Positions 42,365 to 54,777 of a DNA stretch of 64,000 bases are shown here, piece by piece (positions within the stretch are counted from its first letter, which is position 1; each line of letters begins with the position of its first letter). The DNA lies in NCBI GenBank assembly GCA_032622095.1, contig CP136065.1, forward strand, positions 42,943,503 to 43,007,502. Reading direction: 5' to 3'. Made by a program: the position numbers and the translations under genes. This stretch comes from Siphonodentalium dalli (taxonomy: Eukaryota; Mollusca; Scaphopoda; Gadilida; Siphonodentaliidae). Below the pieces are notes generated by a model. The model ran no database searches. It saw nothing but the letters and a program-made list of their open reading frames with translations, and had not been told where the DNA came from.

Positions 42365-44229
42365 GGGGGTGTTTATACATTACCCGGCGAAGATCGTATT
42401 CGCTTTAGCCGGTAGCGATAACAATAGAGTGTTTATACTTCGCCGGATAAGAATTACGGCTATCCGGATACTCAGCTATACGGTTTTCAACTTTTGGATA
42501 AAATGAACAAGCACCTGATTGTCGTATGGATTCTAATTCGCTCTGCGGTTAAGTTAGATGTTTATCTGGGGTCATGCCGTCATGGGTGATTTCCTTTCAA
42601 CAATTAACTCGAACAATATTATTGTGCAATCGCTGATTGACCAGCCCGCTTTTCACCTGTGTATATATGGGTCAGTGTGCCAGTTTGATTGTCACACACC
42701 TTAGTTATAAGCTATTATTATAAATACTACCTGATGATGGTACACTTACTCTGCATGTGCATGGTACATAAATTTTGTTGCGCATTCGAGGGAATTAAAT
42801 GTACGTGTTCATGTACATGTATGTTCATCTATATATGTATATATATGGAAGAAATGGGATGGCACGTTTCATTGGATTCAAACTTAATGGACAATTAGTT
42901 CAATAATCTAAATATGAGTGCGCCGTGGACATATATATACAGGGACGGGTCCAGATGGCCTGATTTGAAGGTGTGGGACTGTTCATCTTTGGAATTTCCA
43001 ACTGCACCAAACCTTGAATCTCACCAAACTCACAAGTTCGCGTAAATCCACGTACGCACCACGTTGGGCTTTAATCTAACTTTCCACTCACAGTAATCCT
43101 CCAGGCGGGCCCGTATTGAGCAATTTCCTTTAAATATGAACCTGTGTCTAAACCTGGAAATTGCCCAATCCTAACATGTTTAGTGATCTGACGTAAAGCA
43201 ACTTGAACTCCGATTTGATTCAGTTAAATTAGATAGCTGTTTAACTGACAACGGGGGCGGGAACAAGACATAGTATTATTGACCGACCATGGTTATGACC
43301 AGGTGTGAGAACATTTTTAAAACTGAACCCTGAAAATTACAAAATCCTAGCATCCAGACTTGCCTTAAGATTTCCAATTGTTGGACATTTTCCAAACTTG
43401 ACACACCTCTAAGGTTGGATCATTTCCAACTGATGGCCATTTCAGTCCAATAATTTGGCAAAAATAATAAGAAAATGTTGGTCTAAAAAAATCACCACTA
43501 ATAAATTTAGGAAAATCAAACTACGAGAACAATTTCAACATATTGTTGATGTCAAATTTCCAACTAATGTCGTGTCATGTATGAAATTTCTACCTTTGGA
43601 ATATTTTTATTAAAGTTCGGATGAAATACCCCATCGCCACGGCCCTGTATACATGGACATGATGAACGCCCAAGTAAAATGAAAAACATATTTTATTGTA
43701 TAATGTGCAAACGGAAAATGTGTCACAATTTATTCGCGTTGTTGAAACTGATATATAAAATATATAATATAAAATCCAATCCGAATAATTATACACCAAT
43801 TTATGGATGTATGCGACGAAAAGATCTCAAAACTGACAATGACCATTCTTTTTGTGCGACACTCACTTCACAGCTTGTCTATGAACTCAAACAAACCTTT
43901 AACAATGTTGTTTAAATATCTTTAAAATTACCAATAGCAATACCTGAAAGTTTGAGATGGATATTAATAATTTCGACATTTCCATTTATAAAATTTTTCA
44001 CTTCACTATACTGCCCAACCATACCTCTAGCAGGAAGCGGCTGGATGTTTACAGCTGTACAGCAATATCATATTGCAGTTCAGAACTAAAATGAAAACTA
44101 TTAACAAGCAAAGGAGACACATGGATATATGCGTATCTTCGCCGGCGATGTATAAACGCTATGCAGTAACCTTCGCCGGATAACGCGTTCGCCGGTAAGA
44201 TCGATAGCCGGATATGTGTAAACATCACC
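42365..44229. mobile_element. 1,865-bp Harbinger-like non-autonomous element
   Basis: TTA at 42362-42364 and 44230-44232 flanks inverted ends GGGGGTGTTTATACAT and ATGTGTAAACATCACC, followed by CCGGCGAAGATCG and its complement. A TWA 3-bp target with G-rich ends is typical of PIF/Harbinger. Interior sequence has repeated TTTCCAACT motifs similar to 31.8-31.9 kb. No transposase or Myb-like gene is visible, so it would depend on proteins supplied elsewhere. Confidence 0.7.
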
Positions 44230-44232
44230 TTA

Positions 44233-44650
44233 GTGCACATTCTATTATTTTGAGTAAAACGATTTACAAAATTTGAACTGTTGCTACGATCACAATGGTT
44301 GGACTACATGCAGTGGACAATATGCAATAACTGTGTAGATAAATGTCTTAGCTAGCATTATAAATTAACACAAATTCACAAATAACTATATTTGCATCCA
44401 ATTTTGTAAGAAAGGCAGCCCTGGTAGTTTGCACTTAGAACATTATACAGAGATACAATTTGGTTCCCTGTGAAATCAAAAGTGGTTCCCAGGTTTGGCA
44501 CGACTGGTGTAGTTAAAGATACATATACATAAGTCACGCCGCCAATGTCATGGATGGAGGTTGATGAAGGAAATTCACAAAGCATTGACACCGTTTTCCA
44601 CCAAACGTATAATCTGTTTTCCCTTGATATATGAATCCTAATGGCGTATG
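44233..44650. other. No supported gene
   Basis: The minus frame 44376-44756 begins inside the adjacent MITE. The part outside it (about 80 codons) has no recognisable domain. Confidence 0.35.
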
Positions 44651-44654
44651 TTAA

Positions 44655-45046
44655 CCCTTTACCCAACAGAACGGCCCTGTGCCAATGCATTCTCTTATAT
44701 ATGCGAGTCGACCATAGGTAGCCTCGCATATATAAGAGAATGCATTGGCTTAACACATTAAAAATTATAAAATTGTTAAAGAATGTAAGAAAAAATGGTA
44801 AAAAGTGTTAAAAAAAGAATTTTTTTAGGCCAATGCATTCTCTTATATATGCGAGGCGACCTATGGTCGACTCGCATATATAAGAGTATGCATTGGCACA
44901 GGGTATAACTGTAACTATCACACTGTGGTCAAGGAGCCGGTTCCAATGATATCCATATTTGTATGGTTCTATTGAGACAGACCGAAGATATTTTAGGCTG
45001 TTGAAGCTTTATTTGGCCGGTTTTGGCCGGTTTGTTGGGTAAAGGG
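44655..45046 (+). mobile_element. piggyBac-like MITE, copy G, 392 bp
   Basis: TTAA at 44651-44654 and 45047-45050, perfect CCC/GGG ends and both mirrored hairpins. Single substitutions break one pair in each hairpin (TAGGTAGCC; GAGTATGC). Confidence 0.92.
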
Positions 45047-45050
45047 TTAA

Positions 45051-45635
45051 GTTTTCCGATGTGGCAACATTCCGGTCAAGAATGGGGATCATGGAATAGA
45101 AGCACTAAAAGCACTGAGAAAAAAAAACATTTATCGCCGATATTCTTGTACAAACATAAATTATATAGAGTTGCAATGTCTCTATGATACGACGTATCAG
45201 ATGGAATGCTATAAAGTTCCCAAAAATGGTGCTGCCATGTCAGAATGGAGATCAGGAGACCAGGTATTCTAAATAAAAGTGTCGCCGACATCATCAAGCC
45301 TTTCTATAGTCATCTCCATGATATGACGTGGTTATATACAACGGTATACTTTATATATTCCGGCATGACCCGGGATTGACCCCGTCATATATAGTCAGGG
45401 TGGGGTCGTGGTACCATAACACGTTAGGGATACGAGCTAATGTTTGGCATTGTTTGAGAATGATGAACTATTCATGCGGCCAAATGCTATGCTAATCGAT
45501 AGACAACATATTAAAATACTTACTTCCTATTTTACCAAACTGAAACAAAGTTTTCCACCAAACTTATATTTATTAATCTCCGAGGTACAAGGAATCCATG
45601 GTATGGTTGAAAGTGGCGAAGGTAGCACCGTCAGC
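45051..45635. other. No supported gene
   Basis: No domain recognised in short frames. Confidence 0.35.
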
Positions 45636-45927
45636 ACCCCCGTGTACGTGGTACGGCCAAAGCCGAGAATACGGCCAAAGCCGAGGAAATGGGAAAGTCA
45701 TTTTCACGTATATGATATGGGGATATGTTTGTTTCTCATTGTAAAACAGACATTGAGCATCGTATGTGTATGACCCCACGAAGCAGAAGTATTTATCCAC
45801 CAGTTGTCAATCAGTTTTCCCAGATCAGACCATTAATTTTGTTTTGGCGAATTTTTTCAATGCTGTTTTTGCTTTTGCTCACTCAATTTTTCGAGAACAT
45901 CCATTCACTAGTATAGCTCCTGGCAGT
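45636..45927 (+). repeat. Dispersed repeat A, plus orientation
   Basis: The block from ACCCCCGTGTACGTGGTACG to ATTCACTAGTATAGCTCCTGG matches 59594-59877 in reverse at high identity, including a doubled TACGGCCAAAGCCGAG. Both copies stay partly open in the reverse frame, but no protein family is recognised. Confidence 0.85.
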
Positions 45928-46060
45928 GTTCGCGCTGGACCGAAATTTTTTGTGGCCAAAAGTTTAGCAAAAAGAAACTTTTATTAGCCAAATGAAAAAA
46001 ACTTTGGCCAAATGTTTTTTTTACCAAATTAAAAAAAAAATTTGCCAAATTAAATCCTCA
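45928..46060 (+). repeat. Dispersed repeat B, plus orientation
   Basis: CAGTGTTCGCGCTGGACCG, GTGGCCAAA and repeated TTAGCCAAATG/TTGCCAAATTAA-type motifs match 55740-55848 in reverse. Confidence 0.65.
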
Positions 46061-46904
46061 TTTTCTCGGCGCTTCACAATTAATCACTAAAATATTTGTT
46101 TAAACTTGATTTGTTACTCAGAATAAAAACATAACTGAAACAACTTTAACAACACTATTATACGAACATGGGTATTCGTTATATCGCACAGACAGATCAA
46201 TTCATGTAAAGCATTAATACAAAATACGGCGGGATTTCACATCCAACCATTTGCAAAAAGCCCGGTGAAAATCAAAGTCAGAAATTTTACATCGCAGAGG
46301 CGATGGACAGTTCTGCTTTGGCTATGGTTGTTCCTTGTATCTCCTTTATGTTTATACTCTCCTTCAACATTTGTGCAGATGCACTATGTGAGTTGTTACC
46401 TGAAACGAAATTCGCAAACATTAAACTAACATTCTATATAATTATAATCACATAAATCCGCTAAGCCTATTGCAATAACTCTATGTCACTGACACCATGA
46501 TGGTCGCTAACTAGTGCTTATTATAGCAAGGTGATAATTGTTGAATATATATTGTATTCAAACCTTTTATGATGTGAAGCCAGGTGGTTATTAGACGAGA
46601 TGCAGTTTATGACACATTACGTAACCATTGTGCTCATTGATAACAACTCTCTTCAAAGTATACATGTTTACATAGTCGGTGTCATCGACCGCGTATAAAC
46701 AAAAATCTGCATATTTATTGGACCGTTACGGTACGATATTTCGGAATACGAAATACTTTCGTCTCCTAACTTCGTCTAGAATGTCGATCTATTCAGCGCT
46801 TTTTGCTTTAAACAATAATTATTTCTTCCCAAAAAGATATAATTATAAAAGATGATGCATGTATGAATAGAAGACTAGAAGGGGAGAGGATTTGACAACA
46901 TCAG
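46061..46904. other. No supported feature
   Basis: No gene or repeat recognised. Confidence 0.4.
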
Positions 46905-46906
46905 AT

Positions 46907-47256
46907 GCTTATATAGAGCCATCTCCTCAGAAAAGAACAGATTACATATAGTGGTCAGTGAGAAGTAAAAGACAAGATTAAGTAAGAGGAAGAGATACAG
47001 AGCATGATGTGGGGTGGGGGGGGGGGGAAGCAATTAGCACATATATTTACAATGATCACTTATCTTATGCATGGTGTCAAATGCTTATATAGAGCCATCT
47101 CCTCAGAAAAGAACAGATTACATATAGTGGTCAGTGAGAAGTAAAAGACAAGATTAAGTAAGAGGAAGAGATACAGAGCGTGATGTGGGGTGGGGGGGGG
47201 GGAAAGCAATTAGCACATATATTTACAATGATCACTTATCTTATGCATGGTATTGT
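46907..47256. repeat. 176-bp tandem duplication, nearly identical
   Basis: GCTTATATAGAGCCATCTCC starts at 46907 and 47083. The two units differ by very few bases and by the length of a G-run, so the duplication is recent. Non-coding. Confidence 0.95.
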
Positions 47257-48336
47257 TTTACATAGGAAAAACTAAAACTATGTGTAGAGTGGAGTCACTA
47301 GTTTGCCAGTACCTTTATATGGCTTTTTGTTTTTGTTTTTTGTGCAGCATCGAGTTACTGAATTTGTTACCACATTGTTAGCTATATATCATTTATAGCT
47401 ATATCATTTTTGATTTGTGTCTCTGAAGATTATCGAATTCGAGCAGCCACTTATTGTGAGTCAGAAATACAATTGGCGACTAACGAAATCGATTGCTAGT
47501 TAATATAAATGTTTGAGTTGCCTCAAATATAGCCTTGTTAAGTCTTCTGGGGAATGAATAATCTACATTGACTGCTCCATTTATGAATTGTTAACGATCT
47601 TAAAGGGACACTATGCATTTTGTCGCAATTATCAGGATATACAAACCTAATCTCACGATATATAAACTGTAATTTCATTGGGAAAACGGAGATTATTCCT
47701 AAAGTAAATTCGATATTTGAACTTGCCAACTATAGGATGCCAGTGATGGTTGTTTAATCGCACTGTTTAAAATGTCATGTAACAATCCAAGCAAACGGAT
47801 TTGTTTGTGACATCTAGGTGTTGGATGTGGGTAGTCTAAAAACTAGGGAGCTGCATGGGGTGCGGAAGTAAATTCACAGGTGGACACCGCCCATTTAGAA
47901 TCCATATCGTACGTCCCTGTCTGTCTCATCAAAGATCATTTGGAAAAAAATATCAGTGGTCACTGTCAAATTCCACAATGAAGCCTAATATTATTATATA
48001 GAAACACATTTTTTGTGGGACACCCCATTAACTAATTCTCGTGCACACGCAACAAAATGTAAGTGTCACGTATTATTTTATCACAGAAACACACTGGCTA
48101 TTGTTTGTTTTATATGTGCACTATGAGGTGCACCAATATTCACAAGTTTGAACTTGCAAACAAACGAAAATCAAAGAAGCCTCTCGACATTCAAAATGAA
48201 AACATAAAGGAGACGAGAAAGTCACCACGGATGTCAGAGTGCAACTCAATTAGGATACTGTTCCATATGGAGTGTCTCGTCTGGAGGTGAAAAAATCATG
48301 GCACTAAGACGTTCAAGAAAACGAGTCGGAGAGCCA
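47257..48336. other. No supported feature
   Basis: Short frames only (for example 48063-48290), no recognisable domain. Confidence 0.35.
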
Positions 48337-48340
48337 TTAA

Positions 48341-48732
48341 CCCTTTACCCAACAGAAGGGCCCTGTGCCAATGCATTCTCTTATATATGCGAGTCGACCA
48401 TAGGTCGCCTCGCATATATAAGAGAATGCATTGGCTTAACACATTAAAAATTATAAAATTGTTAAAGAATGTAAGAAAAAATGGTAAAAAGTGTTAAAAA
48501 AAGATTTTTTTTAGGCCAATGCATTCTCTTATATATGCGAGGCGACCTATGGTCGACTCGCATATATAAGAGAATGCATTGGCACAGGGCATAACTGTAA
48601 CTATCACAATGTGGTCAATGAGCCGGTTCCAATGATACCCATATTTGTATGGTTCTATTGAGACAGACCGAAGATATTTTAGGCTGTTGAAGCTTTATTT
48701 GGCCGGTTTTGGCCGGTTTGTTGGGTAAAGGG
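48341..48732 (+). mobile_element. piggyBac-like MITE, copy H, 392 bp
   Basis: TTAA at 48337-48340 and 48733-48736, perfect ends, both mirrored hairpins without visible arm changes, and TTTGGCCGGTTTTGGCCGG near the 3' end. With copy E it is the best template for the family. Confidence 0.93.
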
Positions 48733-49109
48733 TTAACTTTGTGTCAAACTCACGATGCTTCTAAAGCTCTGCTCTGCATGAGACATATTGAGGAGTTTAG
48801 TGATTTGGGTGCACGCCCTTGCTGTGTCAGTATAGACGATAATGCAGTGATCCAAGATATACGATACATTTAAGAGAATTTCAGTAAGTGGTTGTTTTTT
48901 GTTTTGATTGTAACCGCATTGATGTTGTGATCAACCGCAAAAAGTTAATGCAAAAATACACATTGTATTATTATTATATCTTTATTTCCTCCAAAACGAT
49001 GAAGATTTTTATAAAGAATTTAGCATATAACACATATTATCTCAAGTTGACAAAACACAATGCGAATAAAGAAGTAACTATAATTATGTACAATTGTGGA
49101 TATACACTG

Positions 49110-49530
49110 ATGAGGACATGATTATGATGATGGTGAAGATGATGATGTTGATGCTGATGACGATTACGATGATGATGTTGATGACGAAGATCATGACGAT
49201 AATGGTGATGTTAATGAAGAAGATGATGATGACGACGACGATGATGTTGAATATGATGATGATCATGAGGTTCGGTGATGATGACGATGATGATTATGGT
49301 GATGATGGTGATGTTGAAGATGACGATGACAAATCATGATAACGATTATGATGACTGTGCTGGTGACAATTATGAAGATTTTGATGGTGGGCTGGTGGTG
49401 GTGATGGTGATGATGATAATGACAACGATGAAGATGATTATGATGGTGGTGGTGATTCTAATGATGACGGTGGTGGTGGTGATTATGATGATGGTGACAG
49501 TGTTGATGATGATCAACGGCATGATGGGGT
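49110..49530. repeat. (GAT/GAC)n-rich microsatellite
   Basis: Imperfect GATGATGAT with GAC, GGT and AAT variants over about 420 bp. Met-rich and Asp-rich frames through it are artefacts. It lies just beyond the 3' end of the minus-strand LINE. Confidence 0.95.
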
Positions 49531-49757
49531 AAATATAGGGGTATTAATACACCAAATATGATATTTTATAGGTGTTGACGCACACACAGTGACAACGAAA
49601 GTGCTCAGTAGCTGCAATATGAGACGTCTCATACATGTACATTGATGCATATATTTCATAAGAAATGTCGACTACGAGTTTGCACCCACTTGATATAATT
49701 TTTCCCGGTGGTTTCAATGCATCTTGCTATTCGGGGTGTCGTCATGTTGAATAGTTC

Positions 49758-52700
49758 TCATTCGCTCGCCTCTGAAAGGGCGTTGAATGATAACCACAGT
49801 TGTGCCGTATAGCTGACTATGTAGTTAAGTAAGCAATCGATATCATCAGCAACATTCTGTACGTGGCCAGTAACATTCGTTAGATGAAGGGATATCATAT
49901 CATCGTCAGTTAGTTCGTCTACGGCAATGAAGCAAGGTATACCGTATTTGTCAATTAAGCCAAAGAACATGTTATTACGTATGGAAGATAATGTCATACA
50001 ATCAATGAGAATGTGTTTGACCCTATCAATATAAGTACGTTCACAAATTGGACATTGTCCCTCTTCAAATGAGGTTGTTGCATTGATTACTAGTGCTGTG
50101 GTCATGTAAGACCACTTGTTTTGTGGGAATTTTCGACACAAACGCCAGAGTTTAGACATGCTGAGAGTATGGTGAACTTTCAGGAAGCGATTGAAAGATA
50201 AGTCCGACATCACTCTCAGGTTCCATTCTGTCTCGATGACATTTTGCATATTAGATTTTACACGAGATTTCCATAACTCTTTTGATGGGAAGGATCCAGA
50301 GCGCATATATTCATTAACAATATCCGTAAGGTTATATTTATCTACGATGGCTATAGCATCGCCAATGAACGAGATTTTCTTGGATTTTGAATCGAAATAG
50401 TGATGTAATCTTGTTTCAAAAATGTTCTTGCATGCTTTACCGGGTGTTAAGCGACACAGAGTTCCAAACAATGAGAGTTTCCGCGCATCTATTATGGATT
50501 CTAGTGGGTAGGTACCGAGCAAACTAAGTACTATATCAGTCCTACAGCACACAGGTAGACCCTGTATACGTTTAAGACAAAAGCGGTGAATGCGTTCGAG
50601 CTTAATCGTGTTTGTCGCAGAAGCATCACAAAGAAATTCCGACCCATAGAGTCCGCATGACAATACAACAGATTTGTAGATTATCATTGAGCTTTGGGGT
50701 GTTATACCACCGGCATATAGGCCAGCATTACTGAGCATCAAGTAAGTAGAGCGTAATTTTGAGCAAATGCTTTCTGTGAGAGCATTTTGGAAATTAGTTT
50801 TATTTAAAGGAATTCCTAGATGTGTTATCGTGTCCGTTTCAGATATTGGGCGTTCGTTCATCAGCCATGTCCGTGTAGAATGGATGCGTCTTGGGTTTTC
50901 GTTAAATACGATCACTTTACATTTTTGTTGATTGTACAGAAAACGCCACTTTCTGCTGTAATTGCTGCATATGTTACAGAGTTGCTGTAGGCCAATTGAC
51001 GATAGTGAAAATAGTGTCATATCATCTGCCTGAGTTGGAGAACTGCAGTTTATTCCATGCAACAAAAGTCCAAAATTTGACAGCGCAAGCTCCTTCAGTA
51101 AATCATCTATATAGATTGCGTAAAATGTGGGAGACAATGTATCACCTTGCCTTGTACCCTGACTTATTGTAATTTCGCGAGAATTAAGATTTCCGTATCG
51201 TACAGTGCATGAGACTCCGCGGAGAAATTGACTAAATATATTTACAATCTTCCCATTTGCGCCACGTTTATGTAATTTAAACAGGAGGCCATTGATCCAG
51301 ACGGTATCAAATGCTTTGTGAACATCAAGAAAACATGAAAAGAGACGAGAATTATTTTCTGAGGTGTAAAATATGCTTTCTTGAATTATATATGATGACA
51401 TCAAACAGCTTATGTTTTTCTGAAAACCATGTTGCAGAGGATGTGTTTTTATAAGAGTTGGAAAATTTCTTTCTATTCGGTTTAGAAGAACTCTTTCAAA
51501 AATTTTGTAGAAAACGGGGAGCAGAGTGATTGCTCTGTAGCTGTCGAATTTTGATTTAGGCTTGCCACCCCCCTTGTACAATGAAACAATAATTCCCAAC
51601 TTAGCTTCTGATGGTATGTATGAGTAATCAAGCATAAGTGATAAGAGTTTAGCTACGTGAGCATAAAGGTGAGTACCACCGTATACAATATGTTCATAAC
51701 ACAACATATCGGAACCTGCAGCCTTTCCCATTTTCACGGACTTGAGTGCAGATACCACCTCTTTCATTGTCACTGTGTACGTAAGGATATCACCCGACAA
51801 ACTGTGCACCGGACTATCAAGGAGTTCCTCCACTCGATTATTGACTTCGTGATAGTGTACGTTGTCAAACGTGTCAGAACTAAGAGGCGAGTACAGGTTT
51901 TCATAATAATCTGCAAATGCGTCGGTTATTTCATGCGGTGTTCGTATTACGGTGCCATTCACTTCAAATAAGTTGCTGGTTGCTGCTTTATGTTTAGATC
52001 TAATTGAATTGAATTTTCGAAAGAATAGTCCTTGATCCATTTCAGCTGCTTGGTCAAGATCATTATTTTGTGCGGCCATGTACTTCGAGTTGCACCGGCG
52101 CAATTCTTTCCTAAACATACGTTTTGATGTTTTATAATTCACATAACTCTCATGAGTGTCACCCCTAGGTCTACCATCGGACAACCAGATTCCTCTATAT
52201 GAGCGCATTTCGCGGTGTAATAGTTTCAAGGAGGAATTCCAGTAAGGCTTTAGGTGTGAATTGAAAGATTTTTTGGGAATATATACTTCCGAAGCTGACT
52301 GTATGATGGACACCGTTTCATTGTAATACGTGTTAAGGTTGTGTGTATCCGAAACATTAAGTACGGGCAGCGATGATTCGATTAATGATCGATAGTTGGA
52401 TATCATCATTTCATTTGATATGAACTTTCTCCAATCCCATGTGGCATGTAGCGATTTGGTCTGAGGGATCGTTAAGTTATACGATAGTGTCATGACAATA
52501 GGTCTGTGGTTTGAAGTGTTTTCCTCATTGTCATCTAGAACAGATACATGGCGAATACGCTATATATCATCTTGGTGTATTAGAATATGATCAATGATTG
52601 TCCCAGCATAATCGCCTGATGGGACAAACGTTGCAAGTTGTCCCGTGCAAAGATTAGTTTTATTTGCAGAAACATATTCCCGACTATTCAACATTTTTTG

Positions 52701-53222
52701 GAAACAGCGATTGCGCGCATCGTGTTTGCTTAAATTTCCATTGAAATCACCCATAACTATGACATTGCCCAACGACGAATATGTAACAATCAGATCTGAC
52801 ACTTTCTCAACGTACTCTTCATAGAATTCAGTCGAATAATTTGTCGATGGAAGATATACTTGGAACACATATATGAAATTATCTGGGGAGATCTGCAGTT
52901 GGATTCCACAAATGCGATCATCGTTGTACTGGATGACAGATACACAGTTATCATACTTTTTATGCCAAAAGATGCCAACCCCACCTTTAAATCTTCCTCG
53001 CTGAAAGGGTAGTCTCTGCGAGAAGTCGCTGACCGCATAATACGAGTACGATTTACTAATTGTATCTAGGAAATGCAGTTGATGTTCGGGAAGCCAGTGC
53101 TCACTAATTCCGAATATATCTATATATTCATCAGCCAATAACCGATTGAGGTAGCTACTGCTCCCTGATATTCCGGTGACATTCCATGTGCCAAATGCCA
53201 ATGTATGTTCTTCAGTTGACAT
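49758..53222 (-). pseudogene. LINE ORF2: APE endonuclease + reverse transcriptase, one internal stop
   Basis: It starts at ATG 53222 and ends at 49758, 1,153 sense codons plus two stops. An internal TAG at 52560-52562 separates the endonuclease (220 residues) from the rest, and the frame is unchanged across it. Endonuclease landmarks: TWNV near residue 12-15, SEHW 40-43, GDFNGN near 157, IIDHIL near 212, and after the stop SNHRPIV near 237, the last catalytic His region. Reverse transcriptase: FLDVHKAFDTVW (about 51330), QGTRQGDTLSP (about 51160), QADDMTLFS (about 51030, the xADD catalytic pair) and KCKVIVFNE. Near the C-terminus, CPIC...HILIDC is a zinc-binding-like motif. The protein would nick target DNA and copy the element's RNA. 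The stop falls inside the endonuclease, so this copy is presumably inactive unless readthrough or a sequence error is involved. Confidence 0.9.
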
Positions 53223-53376
53223 ATCAAGAAATGTATATGAACTTATCAGGTATGTATAGACAAGAATGTATATGGAAGAATATATAGAATAAGTGTTATA
53301 GGAGAAAGACTTTAACTTATTGGTCGTAGAGAGAGATTAAGCTCGCGCTGAAAATAGAGTTACTCTTCTTGTTCGT

Positions 53377-54777
53377 TTAACAATCGAATTCGCTGACGTC
53401 GATGCTGTTGGCATGCACATTGGAATTAAGAACACGTTTGTCACCATTGTGGCTGCTAGATCTTCCGAGAGGACGTCTGTTCTGGTCATCGCGGTCATGC
53501 CTCCTACTAAAATCCATCTCACTGAAGCTTCGTTTAGAAAGCCAATTTCTACAGAATGCACGGTGCTCCCAAACATTATTCTCAAATACCAAGGGCACAT
53601 CATCCATGTGTATGTTAATTCTGGCCGAGATCGAATTTCCTGACCGGCTCCGGAATAACCTAACAATTGAGAATCGGATGTCAAACATATCCAGGCGATC
53701 TTCCAGATCCTCTCTCGTCGTGCCGGGGTTGAGATTCCCCACGAATATGCGTTTAGTTTTTATCGGCCCTTTTGACCAACCGTGACTAATGTCTCTTATG
53801 TCGTGTGAGGGGTCCACTGATTGGCTGTGCATTTGATTTGCACCTCGTGCGGTCAGATTTATATGCGATGAATTGAACTCCGATTTATCTTCGCAGTCTG
53901 CAGATGAGTCATTATTATCAATGTGATTATATTGAGCTGTATCACATCTAGTCAGTTGTGAAGGAACGGTCTGTTTAATCGGGGCGATTAATGACAAGAA
54001 GGCTACCTTCAAAGCCGCTCTGCCCGCAGGACTGAAGTGGATGCCTCGGGTGTCTCGTTTGCTGTAAAGCTCACTCTTCACTCCATGAATATTTGAAAAT
54101 TTCTCGCAGATATCTATATATTCACATTGATCCCTCCTCGCACATACTTGGAATATAAAGTCATTCACCATGTTCACAGAACAGTTGTAATTGTTAGTGT
54201 AGAGACCTCTGCCCTTTTTTAAAGGAATACTGCAGAATTTCAGGTTAGAATTTGGAAACATTTTCGATATCACAGGAATGGCTTCTAAAATACTGAGTGT
54301 GACGGTATTAGAATTGCAATTGTTCTTCGAAATGTCATTCGTTCCCAAGTGTACAATCACATTTTTGACACATCCAAGAGCACGTCCAACGTTGTGGTCA
54401 TTTTCAACGACAGTTAACAACTCATTGATATTTCCATAGCTAGATCCGCTAACGGAGAAGTTCTTTACGTTGGATGTATCCAGCTCGATGCCGGCGCAAT
54501 TACTTGCCCCGAGTATAACGGTGTCTATCGAGACAGAGTTTTGGCAGTCATCACGTATCTCTGATATCTTATACTTGGGGTCAACACCATTGCCAACATT
54601 GAAACTGTTCAGTTCAGGATTTAAATGTGACTCGGAATTTGTCGTATCAGTTTGTACTGGAGAAGGTAATGGTATGGGCGAGCAGGCCATCGCTGGATCT
54701 GAGTTTAACGACATTAGAATTTTGGGCCAATTGTATAGTATATTTAGATCACGCCACGAGTCTCTGCCTAGCTGCAT
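53377..54777 (-). CDS. LINE ORF1: SGNH hydrolase-like + RRM-like protein, 466 aa
   Basis: It is intact from ATG 54777 to the stop at 53377. Residues 87-93 (VILGASN) carry the nucleophile-Ser block. SVSGSSYGN at 108-116 and HLGTND at 143-148 are the next SGNH blocks, and RGIHFSPAG at 244-252 carries the catalytic His. The residue three before that His, normally Asp, is Arg here, although Asp242 is close by. From 342 on, KRIFVGNLNPGTTREDLEDR resembles the RNP2 start of an RNA-recognition motif, followed by a basic tail. ORF1 proteins of this type bind element RNA; the role of the esterase part is not settled. It lies directly upstream of ORF2. It could have further upstream in-frame sequence but no earlier ATG is evident. 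Confidence 0.85.
   Translation of the reverse strand: MQLGRDSWRDLNILYNWPKILMSLNSDPAMACSPIPLPSPVQTDTTNSESHLNPELNSFNVGNGVDPKYKISEIRDDCQNSVSIDTVILGASNCAGIELDTSNVKNFSVSGSSYGNINELLTVVENDHNVGRALGCVKNVIVHLGTNDISKNNCNSNTVTLSILEAIPVISKMFPNSNLKFCSIPLKKGRGLYTNNYNCSVNMVNDFIFQVCARRDQCEYIDICEKFSNIHGVKSELYSKRDTRGIHFSPAGRAALKVAFLSLIAPIKQTVPSQLTRCDTAQYNHIDNNDSSADCEDKSEFNSSHINLTARGANQMHSQSVDPSHDIRDISHGWSKGPIKTKRIFVGNLNPGTTREDLEDRLDMFDIRFSIVRLFRSRSGNSISARINIHMDDVPLVFENNVWEHRAFCRNWLSKRSFSEMDFSRRHDRDDQNRRPLGRSSSHNGDKRVLNSNVHANSIDVSEFDC

Noticed and set aside
49094-49532. Asp- and Met-rich open frames
   Set aside because: Pure product of a GAT-type microsatellite.
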